Positions 54,087-62,995 of a DNA stretch of 64,000 bases are shown piece by piece (the stretch's first letter is position 1; each line of letters starts with the position of its first letter). The translations under genes were made by a program, and so were the position numbers. The DNA is taken from the NCBI GenBank assembly GCA_038042195.1, contig JBBTET010000061.1:1-64000 (forward strand), read 5' to 3'. This stretch comes from JACRIM01 sp038042195. Its GTDB lineage: Bacteria > Planctomycetota > Phycisphaerae > UBA1845 > UTPLA1. Below the pieces are notes generated by a model. That model worked only from the letters and a program-made list of their open reading frames with translations, was not told the origin of the DNA and searched no databases.

Positions 54087-54172
54087 GCCCCTGCCGGGGC
54101 TTGATTGTGTATGGATGAATGAACCACGGGCTTGCGCCCGTGGCTACGATCCGGTGCCCCTCCCGGGGCAAT
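54087..54172 (+). repeat. Dispersed palindromic repeat, copy 4
   Basis: GCCCCTGCCGGGGC hairpin, spacer, central hairpin CCACGGGCTTGCGCCCGTGG, linker CTACGATCCG, then GTGCCCCTCCCGGGGCA hairpin. Nearest to copy 3 in sequence. Located between two secreted-protein genes. Confidence 0.85.
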
Positions 54173-54237
54173 AGACAGAATGGCCGTGGCCCGTACGGAG
54201 CAGATGGCGGCTGCCGATTGACGGACAGGAGCGCGAA

Positions 54238-54672
54238 ATGAGTCCCACGAGATTTCAGACGATGCGAACCAAAACCGTTCTCGCCCTGGCAGCGACCGTC
54301 TGCTTCGGAGCACTCGCACTTGCGGATGATTTCTCACTGAACTGGTTCACCACGGCCGGCGGCGGCGCGACGTTCAGCACTGGCGGCGACTTTTCTCTCG
54401 GGGCGACGCTTGGTCAACCGGCGACCGAATTGCTTACCGGTGGCGACTTCACGTTGAATGGTGGTTTCTGGGCGGGCGCGCATGTTTGCAGTTGCCCGAC
54501 GGATGTGAACGACGACGCCAAGTCGGACGGCCGCGACATCGGGACGTTTGTTTCGTGCCTGACCTCCATAGGCGGCTGCGCCTGCGCGGACCTCAACGCG
54601 GATGCGGTGGTGGATGTGAACGACATCCAAGCCTTCGTGGACACACTGCTCGCTGACAACGCCTGTCCGTAG
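54238..54672 (+). CDS. Small secreted protein with dockerin-like domain
   Basis: 144 residues. Signal peptide (TVLALAATVCFGALALA), a 45-residue Gly-rich segment with FSLGATLGQP (seen in planctomycete surface proteins), then a dockerin-like pair: PTDVNDDAKSDGRDIGTF and ADLNADAVVDVNDIQAF, each with Asp/Asn calcium ligands. AGGAG precedes the ATG. Perhaps attaches to another surface protein. Same module as in the genes at 12754 and 34584. Confidence 0.8.
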   Translation: MSPTRFQTMRTKTVLALAATVCFGALALADDFSLNWFTTAGGGATFSTGGDFSLGATLGQPATELLTGGDFTLNGGFWAGAHVCSCPTDVNDDAKSDGRDIGTFVSCLTSIGGCACADLNADAVVDVNDIQAFVDTLLADNACP

Positions 54673-54725
54673 TTTTGCGGCCGCCCGTTTTTGACATTTC
54701 GCCCATTTCTCGTTTACTTGGCAGT

Positions 54726-56225
54726 ATGAACGCCGACTACAACTCTTTCATTGCACTTGTAAAAGAATCCAACACGCTCGGGTCTGTTGAGTCGCTGCTC
54801 GATTGGGATAGTGAGACGTACATGCCGGAGCAAGGCCTGACGGCTCGCGCGGAGCAGCTCTCGCTGCTTGCTGCACTGTCGCATCAGAAGCGAACCGATC
54901 CGCGGGTTGGCGAGTTGTTGGGCAAGCTCGAAGGCCGTGTGAGCGATCCCGTGCAGGTTGCGAATGTGCGTGAGGTGCGCCGGGGGTATGACCGGGCCGT
55001 CAAGATACCGGAGGAGTTGGTTCGCAAGATCGCGCACACCTCCACCATTGCAAAAGATGCATGGGGAAAAGCTCGCATCGACAACGATTTCCCCGCGTTC
55101 GCGCCGCATCTGGCGGAGTTGCTCTCTCTCAAGCGACAAGTCGCCGACCGCATCGGTTACCAGGGCGAGCCGTACGACGCCCTGCTCGATGAGTTTGAAC
55201 CGGGCATGACGGCGGTGGAGGTGGCACGGGTGTTCGATTCGTTGCGCGGGCCGTTGTCCGATTTCGTTAAGCGAATCGCAACCGCTCCGAAGAAGCCCGA
55301 CGCATCACTCTTGCATCGCCATTTTCCGCGCGACGCGCAAGAGAAGTTCGGCCGTCGCATGGCCGAGGTGATCGGGTTTGAGTTCAAGGCCGGTCGGCTG
55401 GACGTGTCGAAGCATCCATTCTGCTCCGGCACCAGCCCTGGCGACGTTCGTCTGACGACGCGGTACTACGAAGACTTTTTCTCGCCCAGCGTGTTCGGCG
55501 TTCTTCACGAGGCGGGGCACGGCCTGTACGAACAGGGCCTGCCGCTGGAGCATCTCTTCACGCCGATGTGCCAGGCCACGAGCCTCGGCATTCACGAGTC
55601 GCAGTCGAGGATGTGGGAGAACTTCGTGGGTCGGAGCCGGCCCTTCTGGGAGCGATTCTTTGGTGAGGCGCAGGCGGCTTTTCCAGCGGCGCTCGGCGAT
55701 GTGTCGCTGGATGCGTTCGTCGGCGCGATCAACACGGTGCAGCCGTCATTGATTCGCGTGGAGGCCGACGAGGTCACGTACAACCTGCACATCATTCTGC
55801 GCTTCGAGTTGGAACGGCTGCTCATCTCCGGCAAGCTGAACGTGAAGGATGTGCCCGCAGCGTGGAATTCGAAGATGAACGAGTTGTTCGGCATCACGCC
55901 CCCGAACGACCGCGAAGGTTGCCTGCAAGACATCCACTGGTCGATGGGTGCGTTCGGATATTTCCCGACCTATGCACTGGGCAACCTGTACGCGGCGCAG
56001 TTTTTCGCCGCGGCCGGCAGGTCGATCCCCGATTTGAACGGCCACATTCGCCGTGGAGAGTTTACGCCGCTTCTGGAATGGCTGCGTGAGAATATTCACC
56101 GACATGGCCAGATGTATCGGGCGTCGGATTTGGTTCAGCGCGTGACGGGTTCTCCGCTGTCGATCGAGCCGTTTCTTGACTATGTGCGGACCAAGTTCAG
56201 CCCGATTTACGGCCTCTCCATGTGA
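54726..56225 (+). CDS. M32 family carboxypeptidase (Taq type)
   Basis: 499 residues, standard for the family. Zinc motif HEAGHGLYEQG near residue 261, the downstream HESQSRMWEN ligand Glu segment and the N-terminal SVESLLDWDSETYMPEQG are diagnostic. Removes C-terminal residues from peptides in the cytosol. Start at ATG 54726, since the preceding frame contains no ribosome site and the family begins close to this residue. Confidence 0.95.
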   Translation: MNADYNSFIALVKESNTLGSVESLLDWDSETYMPEQGLTARAEQLSLLAALSHQKRTDPRVGELLGKLEGRVSDPVQVANVREVRRGYDRAVKIPEELVRKIAHTSTIAKDAWGKARIDNDFPAFAPHLAELLSLKRQVADRIGYQGEPYDALLDEFEPGMTAVEVARVFDSLRGPLSDFVKRIATAPKKPDASLLHRHFPRDAQEKFGRRMAEVIGFEFKAGRLDVSKHPFCSGTSPGDVRLTTRYYEDFFSPSVFGVLHEAGHGLYEQGLPLEHLFTPMCQATSLGIHESQSRMWENFVGRSRPFWERFFGEAQAAFPAALGDVSLDAFVGAINTVQPSLIRVEADEVTYNLHIILRFELERLLISGKLNVKDVPAAWNSKMNELFGITPPNDREGCLQDIHWSMGAFGYFPTYALGNLYAAQFFAAAGRSIPDLNGHIRRGEFTPLLEWLRENIHRHGQMYRASDLVQRVTGSPLSIEPFLDYVRTKFSPIYGLSM

Positions 56226-56387
56226 CCTCCTACCCACGCGAGGCCCTGTTTGTGCCAGTCCATGCATTGTTTTTCATTGGACTAGGGCGACCATTCCATC
56301 TCAGCCGACATACTAAAGCGGTCGTCGATGTTTGTTTCGACGCCTATTTACGGCTAGAATGCTTCAATTGAGACGAGGTTGGAAAAG

Positions 56388-58079
56388 ATGCAGGTGACAG
56401 AAACGACGGCTGGCCAGCAGCATGTGCTGGTATATTGTCGTACGGGAAACCGACGACATCCTCTGATCAGCCAATGGGCCGATCAGGCGGTGATTCAGGA
56501 AGTGCATACCTTTGAAGAGGCCCTCGCCGCGTTACGGCAGGGCCACTTTGATTTAGTGATCAGTGAGCAAGGCGATTTCCTCGCCCTGGAGCGCGCCTCC
56601 GTCAATCAGCAGGCGTCGATCATCCTCGAATCCATTGGTCAGGGCGTGGCCATCGTGGATTTGGACGGTCGAATGGTCTGGTGCAATCCAAAGATGCAGA
56701 CCGTGCCTGAGGACGTGATTCGACAGACGTGCGAGGCGTGCGTACGAGCGTTCGGCTCGCCATCAGAACAGGACCGCGGCAAGCCGGCCCATCATCGGGC
56801 GCGGCGACTGTCGCTGAGCGGCGGTGCCGATCAGCATTTTGAAGTAACAATTACGCCTGTCGTGAACGATCAGGATCAGACCACGCAGGTCGCGGCCGTG
56901 GCGTGGGACGTGACGCACTCTCGGCGATTGCAAAAGAAGATCGACGCCATTGACCTGGCCGGCCGGGAGTTGGTCCGCATTGACGCCGGTCAGACGTCGG
57001 GCATGAACGTCGAGGAGCGCATCAAGTTGCTCGAGCAGAAAATGCTCCGGTATCTGCACGATCTCCTGCATTTTGATAATTTCGCCGTCCTGCTCGTCGA
57101 CAAGAAGACGAACCAATTGGAGTTTGTCCTTGAGCATGGGATGAGCGCCCGCAGCCACGACCACGACATCTATGTATCGCCCGAGGGCAACAGCATCAGC
57201 GGCTACGTCGCGGCCACGGGTCGCAGCTACGTCTGTCACGACACGTCAAAGGATGCCCGGTACTTGCAAGGGTTGGAGTCGGCTCGCAGCTCCCTCACCG
57301 TGCCGCTGCGATTGCACGACAAGGTCATCGGTGTTCTCAACATCGAGTCCGACCGGCCGGCCGCCTTCAACGAGGACGACCGTCAGTATGCGGAAATCCT
57401 CGCTCGCTATGTGGCCATCGCCCTGAACATCCTCGACCTGTTGGTCATGGAGCGTTACGAATCCACGGGCCGCGTGGCCGACGATGTGATCGGCGAGATC
57501 ACCGGCCCGCTCAATGACATCATCACCGACGCACGCACTCTGATGGATGAGTACATCGGCAACGACGAAATGCGCCGCCGACTGAACACCATCGTGGACA
57601 ACGTCGCCGAGATCAAACGAAAGGTGAAGGACGTTGCCACTCCCAAAGGCGGCATTCTTGGCGCGCGAGGCGACTCTGTGACGGCCGATCCCGCCTTTGC
57701 CGGCAAGACGGCCCTCGTCGCTGATGATGAGGAGACGATTCGAGAAACCATTGCCGAAGTTCTTCGCAAGAAGGGCTGCACGGTTCAGACTGCGGCTGAT
57801 GGACGGGAGGCCATAGAAAAGCTCGGAAAGTCGACGATTGACATCCTGCTCGCTGATATTCGTATGCCTCATAAGAATGGGTACGATGTCTTCGCGGCGG
57901 CCAAGGACATCAACCCGAAGTGTTGCGTGATCCTGATGACGGGTTTCGGATATGATCCCAACCATTCCGTCGTACGGGCACGGCAGGAGGGATTGAGCGC
58001 GGTCCTCTTCAAGCCGTTCAAGGTCGATCAGTTGGTGACGGAAATCAAATCGGCCCTCAACCCCAACGCGGCGTCCTGA
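56388..58079 (+). CDS. PAS-GAF-REC regulatory protein
   Basis: 563 residues from ATG 56388 (TAGAAT at 56355-56360 upstream). N-terminal receiver-like remnant (HVLVYCRTGNRRHPLISQW), PAS at about 85-190 (ILESIGQGVAIVDLDGRMVW), GAF at 205-365 (LLHFDNFAVLLVDKKTN, SISGYVAATGRSYVCHD), a helical segment, and a C-terminal receiver (ALVADDEETIRETIAEVL, phospho-acceptor Asp in DILLADIRMPHKNGYDVF, FKPF Lys). The helical part lacks a visible His kinase box, so it is probably a signal-integrating response protein, not a kinase. Followed after 7 bases by the next gene. Confidence 0.85.
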   Translation: MQVTETTAGQQHVLVYCRTGNRRHPLISQWADQAVIQEVHTFEEALAALRQGHFDLVISEQGDFLALERASVNQQASIILESIGQGVAIVDLDGRMVWCNPKMQTVPEDVIRQTCEACVRAFGSPSEQDRGKPAHHRARRLSLSGGADQHFEVTITPVVNDQDQTTQVAAVAWDVTHSRRLQKKIDAIDLAGRELVRIDAGQTSGMNVEERIKLLEQKMLRYLHDLLHFDNFAVLLVDKKTNQLEFVLEHGMSARSHDHDIYVSPEGNSISGYVAATGRSYVCHDTSKDARYLQGLESARSSLTVPLRLHDKVIGVLNIESDRPAAFNEDDRQYAEILARYVAIALNILDLLVMERYESTGRVADDVIGEITGPLNDIITDARTLMDEYIGNDEMRRRLNTIVDNVAEIKRKVKDVATPKGGILGARGDSVTADPAFAGKTALVADDEETIRETIAEVLRKKGCTVQTAADGREAIEKLGKSTIDILLADIRMPHKNGYDVFAAAKDINPKCCVILMTGFGYDPNHSVVRARQEGLSAVLFKPFKVDQLVTEIKSALNPNAAS

Positions 58080-58086
58080 CCCGGAC

Positions 58087-59379
58087 ATGAAACTACGCTG
58101 TCCCCGCTGTCAACAAAAGCTCACCGTCCCCGACAAGTATGCCGGGCGAGGCGTTCGTTGCCCGGCCTGCAATCGTCCCTTCACCGTCCCGACACCCAAG
58201 AGTTCGCTCGATGTGCTCGCCGACAAGATGGACCTCGATCTCGAAGGCCTCGCTGGCATGGAGCAGGGGTCCGCTGAGATGGACTCGAAGGAGCGCAAGG
58301 TCGTCGAAAAGGCGGTCAGAGAGAAAGAGGCCGGCCCCAAAGTCGACCCCAACATGCGCACCTGTCCGACCTGCCAAAGTCAGACGCTTTCGCACGACCC
58401 GTATGTTGAGATTCTCTGCTCGACGTGCTGGAACCCGATTCCGCCGATGGTGCGGGCGATCACCGATCAGGACGTTGCGAATCGCCTCGCGGCCCGTTCG
58501 ACGGAGGGGTTTTATGCGCGTCTGGCGGAAAGCGTTTCGTATCCCTTCCCGGCGATTGGATCGATTCTGACGGCGGCCGGCGTCGCCTTTGCCGCAGGCA
58601 TTATTCCCCTGGCAACGATCACCAGCATCTCTAACGTGATGGACCAGAGCAACTACGGCGGCTACTACGAATCGAAGGCGGTCAATCTCTCAACGATGTC
58701 GCTCATGCTGATGGGCACGTTTGCGTTGGAAGTATTTTTCTTTTCGGCGGTAGCGTTGCACGCATTCCTGGATGTTGTGCGAACCACCTCCATCGGCACG
58801 GACAAACCGCCATCGCTGGCGTGGAGCCCCGGGCAATGGGGCAAGAGCTTTTTCGGGTTCGCCGTTTTAACTGTGTACTTGCTGGCCATGACGGCGCTGG
58901 TGATGTGGCTTTCGATTGAGGGCGGAGTGATGGTGCTTTTGGAGAACAGGAGCATCGCGTCACTGATGCAGCTCGGGGGCAAGGGCTTTCTCGCCGGGAT
59001 GATTCTCGTCACAGCCGGCGTGCCGATGAATCTGCTGGGTATGGCTTTGGGGAACGTCATGCAGGCCGTCAGCCCCGTGCGCGTGCTAACATCGATCGGC
59101 AATACCCACGCCCACTATCTTTTTCTGGTGATGCTGGTGAGCATGTACGGCATCTTTTTCGGAAGCGCGTTCTGGACTATCGTGCATGACTGGTTCGTCC
59201 CACAGATCGAAAAGATGGTCGCCGGGTCGAAGGAGGGGAACATGATGCAGGTGGCCATCGGCCTGCTCGCCTGGGGCGTGATCATGTCGCTCTATTTCTA
59301 TGGTGCCTACGTCATGGGTCGGCTGCATGGAATCTTCGCCGAGTCGTTCCGAAAGAGCCTGAGGTTTGGGACGCTGTAA
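58087..59379 (+). CDS. Zinc-ribbon polytopic membrane protein, 430 aa
   Basis: Two Cys4 ribbons: CPRCQQKLTVP...RCPACNRPF at the N-terminus (MJ0042-like) and CPTCQS...CSTCW at about 98-118. Then six or so transmembrane helices (residues 155-415). The family is not recognised; the combination is common in planctomycetes. Starts 7 bases after the PAS-GAF-REC gene, so likely cotranscribed; a functional link is only an inference. Converges on the minus-strand gene at 59398. Confidence 0.75.
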   Translation: MKLRCPRCQQKLTVPDKYAGRGVRCPACNRPFTVPTPKSSLDVLADKMDLDLEGLAGMEQGSAEMDSKERKVVEKAVREKEAGPKVDPNMRTCPTCQSQTLSHDPYVEILCSTCWNPIPPMVRAITDQDVANRLAARSTEGFYARLAESVSYPFPAIGSILTAAGVAFAAGIIPLATITSISNVMDQSNYGGYYESKAVNLSTMSLMLMGTFALEVFFFSAVALHAFLDVVRTTSIGTDKPPSLAWSPGQWGKSFFGFAVLTVYLLAMTALVMWLSIEGGVMVLLENRSIASLMQLGGKGFLAGMILVTAGVPMNLLGMALGNVMQAVSPVRVLTSIGNTHAHYLFLVMLVSMYGIFFGSAFWTIVHDWFVPQIEKMVAGSKEGNMMQVAIGLLAWGVIMSLYFYGAYVMGRLHGIFAESFRKSLRFGTL

Positions 59380-59397
59380 CGGCCGATTTGTTTTCAA

Positions 59398-60495
59398 TCA
59401 ACCCGAGATGTAGTGACGTATCGTGTGGGGCAGTCGGGCGGCGAAATCCGCGAGATCGCCGCGCTTGCCAATGTGGTGATAGGTGTGCCAGAGCAGGTGC
59501 GACTTGTCTTGTAGGGCGTTCGCCGCGATGAACTGCATCGCTCCGTGGAGCGTCTTGCTTGTGTACGTTCCGTCCAGTTCGATGCCTTCCAAGTCGAGCA
59601 TTTCCTTTGACAACCGCTTGCCTTCGCTGGTTGCCAGTGCATAACCATCGCCGAGCGCGGTGCCGATGACGTGCATTCGTGAGCGGTCCAGTATGACTTT
59701 CGGAACCGATGGATCGTGTTTCCGGATGAGGGCGAGCGTGCGGTGGGCGAATCGTGCCCAGCGCCCCCTGGTCGCATACCAGCGATAGCTCACGACGACG
59801 CCGACGATCTGCGTCTGCAAACCCGCCAGCGCGCAGCCCAGCGCCAGACCGACCGCCGTGCCGAGACTACCCATTGCGACAAACAAGTAGTCAGGTTCGG
59901 GCAAGTCTCCGGCATCAATCTGTTGCTTCAACTCAAACGCCGCGTTGACGTGACCCAGACACGAGAGTGGCGTCGTGCCGCCGGGAGCGATCCAGTAGGG
60001 GCCCTGCTCACGAAAACAGTTTCGTGGGCGCAGCAGTTCGTAAACGACTTTTGGTAAGGCTGTGATGAAGTTCGCCGGTACATAACGTGCGCCCATCGAT
60101 GCGCCGAGCAGCAGGTTTCGCGCAACGTAGTCTGCGTTGGGCTGCGGAACGACGACGGCGACGGTATCGATGCCCCGCTGCCGGGCGTGCCATGCCGTCT
60201 TGCAAATGTGATGACTCCCGACCGAGCTGGCGGTCACGATGGTCTTCGCGCCGAGCCGTTCGGCGTCGGCTAGGAGAAACTCCAACCCGCGCACCTTGTT
60301 GCCTGCGCCGTGGGGATGGGACAGGTCTTCCCGTTTGATGTGAAGACTTCGTAGCCTCTGGGCCTTTGCGAACGCGTGCGCCTCAAGAACCGGCGTCGGC
60401 CAATGCCCCAGCGATATCCACGGGACAGCCGTCGCAAGGCGCGGATAGGCCTCGAACAGCGGGAGGGATGGGTTGCCGTGTGAGTCGTCAGGCAT
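59398..60495 (-). CDS. PLP-dependent ACC deaminase/D-cysteine desulfhydrase family protein
   Basis: 365 residues from ATG 60495, which overlaps the end of the upstream gene by 8 bases. Fold type II PLP enzyme: LHIKREDLSHPHGAGNKVRG (PLP Lys within GNKVR), TASSVGSHHICKTAWHARQRG (the Ser-x-Gly-Ser-His loop) and a Gly-rich phosphate-binding segment VAMGSLGTAVGLALG. Likely breaks down D-cysteine or a related amino acid to a keto acid and ammonia. The exact substrate is not determinable. Coupled with the GMC oxidoreductase. Confidence 0.85.
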   Translation of the reverse strand: MPDDSHGNPSLPLFEAYPRLATAVPWISLGHWPTPVLEAHAFAKAQRLRSLHIKREDLSHPHGAGNKVRGLEFLLADAERLGAKTIVTASSVGSHHICKTAWHARQRGIDTVAVVVPQPNADYVARNLLLGASMGARYVPANFITALPKVVYELLRPRNCFREQGPYWIAPGGTTPLSCLGHVNAAFELKQQIDAGDLPEPDYLFVAMGSLGTAVGLALGCALAGLQTQIVGVVVSYRWYATRGRWARFAHRTLALIRKHDPSVPKVILDRSRMHVIGTALGDGYALATSEGKRLSKEMLDLEGIELDGTYTSKTLHGAMQFIAANALQDKSHLLWHTYHHIGKRGDLADFAARLPHTIRHYISG

Positions 60496-61858
60496 GGCGA
60501 ACGAGTTGCTCCGCGACGTGTTCCGCGACGGCCGCAATCGTCATGGAGGGGGGAACGCCGGTCGGCGTGGGCAGGATGCTGCCGTCGGCGATGAAGAGGC
60601 CGGGGTAGCCATGGACTTCGCCGTGCGCGTCCACCACGCAGGCGTCGCCGTAATCTGCCATTCGCGCACCGCCAAGCGGATGGACCGTGGTCGGCTTGAA
60701 TCGTGTCACGGAGGCAGGTGGGAGGAGGAGTTTTCCACCGGCCGCCGAGGCGAACTCATGAAGGCGTCGTACGCGGGCTTCGTGAAAATGCGTGGGGTCG
60801 CGGCCCGCCGTGTGATGCAGCTTGCCGCGATGATCGAGCGACAATCGTCCGGCGCTTTCATCGAAACCCATGACGGCAATCGACCAGACCCGACCGCCCA
60901 GAAATGCGCCGGTCTCCATGAGAAACAGTCGATCCGACTTCCAGCAATCAACCCAACTGGTTACGGGTGGGCCATCGTCATGCTCCAAACCGAGTTTGAG
61001 TCCGACGACCATCGCCCCGAAGTCGCCATTGGTGTAGAACCGTTCACCAAGCGATGCACTGAGTCTCGGCAGTGTGCGATGTTCGTCGCGGCAGCTAAGC
61101 AACAGCTTTACCGTGTTCATCGTTCCGGCCGAGAGAACAACTCGCCGGGCCGTCAGATCGCCGGGAAGCCATTCTCCATTCTCGAAACGTCGAAACGTGA
61201 CGCGATAGCCACCGTCGATAGGCTTTATCTGCTGTGCGTCGTGGAGCGTCAAAGTGGTAACTCCCGATGCCTCCGCCATTGCGAGGTATGTCGTGTCGAG
61301 CGTCCGTTTGCGATAACCCTCGCCGCCGCGAAGCCACGTTGCAACATGACAGCGCAGGGTGGTGGGCGACGATCCATGCCCGTGTTGCAGCGGCTCCATC
61401 ACCAACGGCAGCACCGTCGCCGAGGCACCCATGCGCTCGCCAATCTCCTGCATCCGTCGCGTGCGAGCCGGTAACACCTTGATAGGTGCCGGGCGCAGCA
61501 TCGACTCGACACGATCATAGAGGCCCTGCATGGCGTCGACGGTCAGGTCTCTCGGCCAACTGGATGAGAAAATCTCCGGCGGTGCGCGCATCGTCACGCC
61601 TGTATAGACGTGCGATCCGCCTCCCACGGCACAGCCTCCGACTGTAGCGAGACCGGGCAGTAGCTTCAGATCGATTAGGCCCGGCTGGTTCCTGCGTTGG
61701 AAGAGTGGAAGTCGCCCCTCCGCGAGACGATCATAGGCCGCGTCGTCCATGGGATGCCCGCGTTCGAATACGACGACCCGCAGACCCGCTTCGCCGGCGC
61801 GCAGGGCGCAGACGCTCCCGCCGAATCCCGAACCGATGACAATGACATCCGCATCCAT
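60488..61858 (-). CDS. GMC-family FAD oxidoreductase (cholesterol-oxidase-like)
   Basis: 456 residues. FAD-binding VIVIGSGFGGSVCALRAGEAG at the N-terminus, GGCAVGGGSHVYTGVTMRA (FAD-contact segment), and the C-terminal signature VHPLGGARMADYGDACVVD with GLFIADGSILPTPTGVPPSM. Oxidises an alcohol or sterol-like substrate; the real one is unknown. The start ATG is divergent from, and overlaps by two bases, a possible start of the amidohydrolase gene, so the shared promoter region is extremely small. Confidence 0.88.
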   Translation of the reverse strand: MDADVIVIGSGFGGSVCALRAGEAGLRVVVFERGHPMDDAAYDRLAEGRLPLFQRRNQPGLIDLKLLPGLATVGGCAVGGGSHVYTGVTMRAPPEIFSSSWPRDLTVDAMQGLYDRVESMLRPAPIKVLPARTRRMQEIGERMGASATVLPLVMEPLQHGHGSSPTTLRCHVATWLRGGEGYRKRTLDTTYLAMAEASGVTTLTLHDAQQIKPIDGGYRVTFRRFENGEWLPGDLTARRVVLSAGTMNTVKLLLSCRDEHRTLPRLSASLGERFYTNGDFGAMVVGLKLGLEHDDGPPVTSWVDCWKSDRLFLMETGAFLGGRVWSIAVMGFDESAGRLSLDHRGKLHHTAGRDPTHFHEARVRRLHEFASAAGGKLLLPPASVTRFKPTTVHPLGGARMADYGDACVVDAHGEVHGYPGLFIADGSILPTPTGVPPSMTIAAVAEHVAEQLVRHA

Positions 61859-61892
61859 GCGCGAGGCGATTATACCCGGCTATCATGCGCTC

Positions 61893-62981
61893 ATGGTCAT
61901 CGACGTTCACTGCCACGTCGGCTACTCGGCTCGCCGCGTCGATCACGGCATCGAGCGGTTCTCATTCGAGCGCGACGGGGCGGTCGGCTCACCGGGATTC
62001 GACAGCTACCTGTCACCACGACTGTTGGCCCGGCCCGCGTGGTACTTTGTGAAACGATGGCTTGGGATCGATCCGAGCATCGAGCGCGGAGAGGCGTTGG
62101 ATCGTCGGATTGAGGCGGTGAATGAGTCGCACTGGTCCAACATGCCCGGCGTGGACCGGCTCGTGCTGCTGGCGTTTGACGAGTATTACGATTCGTCAGG
62201 GCGCGTCATTGGCATGGCCGAACGGAGCCATCGATTTGGCAGCGATCTCTACGTTGCAAATTCGTTCGTAAGAGACCTCTGTTGCAGGCGGCCCGACCTG
62301 CTGCTTTTTGGCGCGTCGATTCACCCGTATCGAGCCGACGCAATACAGCATCTGGCGGAAGTCGCCTCCGCCGGCGCGAAGCTCATCAAATGGTTGCCGA
62401 TCCATCAGAACATCGACATTTGCGACGAGCGCAGCGTGGAGTTCCTTCGCGCGGCGGCACGTTTTCGCGTGCCGATGCTGATCCACTACGGTGGCGAAAT
62501 GTCACTCTCGCGGCAGCACATGGAGTTTGAGAGTGCATTGCCGCTGCTGGACGTGCTGCGTCGACTGCGATCATCGGGAGTGATGCCCACGGTCATCGTC
62601 GCGCATGTCTCCACGCCGTCGTTTCCGTGGCAAGACCATCAGAATTGCCTCGCATTCGTCGAGGCTTTGACGGGCGAGTTCCGTGACGAGCCGCTCTACG
62701 CCGACATCTCCGCGCTGGCCGCCTTCGGCCGCACCGGTTGGCTCAGCCGGTTTGCACGCAATAACGAGTTGCAAGCCAAACTCGTCTGGGGCAGTGATTA
62801 CCCCATCCCCGTGTTGACGTCCCTCTTCTGGAGGCACCTTTCGCGCGTGGAGCGAAAGCGCCTCGCCGCGATTTCATCATGGATCGAGCGCGATCTGCAA
62901 CTCAAGCGTACCTTGGGATTCGACGACGCTGTCTTCACCCGCGCGGCGCGACTGTTCCTTCTCCCCGAGGGAGAGGGTTGA
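61893..62981 (+). CDS. Amidohydrolase family (TIM-barrel metal-dependent hydrolase)
   Basis: 362 residues from ATG 61893 (MVIDVHCHVGYSARRVD); ATGs at 61857 and 61885 are possible. Metal-ligand pattern: HCH at the start, LIKWLPIHQNIDI, the MLIHYGG His, VIVAHVS, and GSDYPIPVL Asp near the end, as in amidohydrolase_2 enzymes (decarboxylase/hydrolase). Divergent from the GMC gene with 34 bases or less between starts. Confidence 0.82.
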   Translation: MVIDVHCHVGYSARRVDHGIERFSFERDGAVGSPGFDSYLSPRLLARPAWYFVKRWLGIDPSIERGEALDRRIEAVNESHWSNMPGVDRLVLLAFDEYYDSSGRVIGMAERSHRFGSDLYVANSFVRDLCCRRPDLLLFGASIHPYRADAIQHLAEVASAGAKLIKWLPIHQNIDICDERSVEFLRAAARFRVPMLIHYGGEMSLSRQHMEFESALPLLDVLRRLRSSGVMPTVIVAHVSTPSFPWQDHQNCLAFVEALTGEFRDEPLYADISALAAFGRTGWLSRFARNNELQAKLVWGSDYPIPVLTSLFWRHLSRVERKRLAAISSWIERDLQLKRTLGFDDAVFTRAARLFLLPEGEG

Positions 62982-62995
62982 ATCAAAGGAAAGAT

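Noticed and set aside
56379..58079. Histidine kinase call for the PAS-GAF protein
   Set aside because: No convincing H-box, N-box or G-boxes between GAF and receiver domains.
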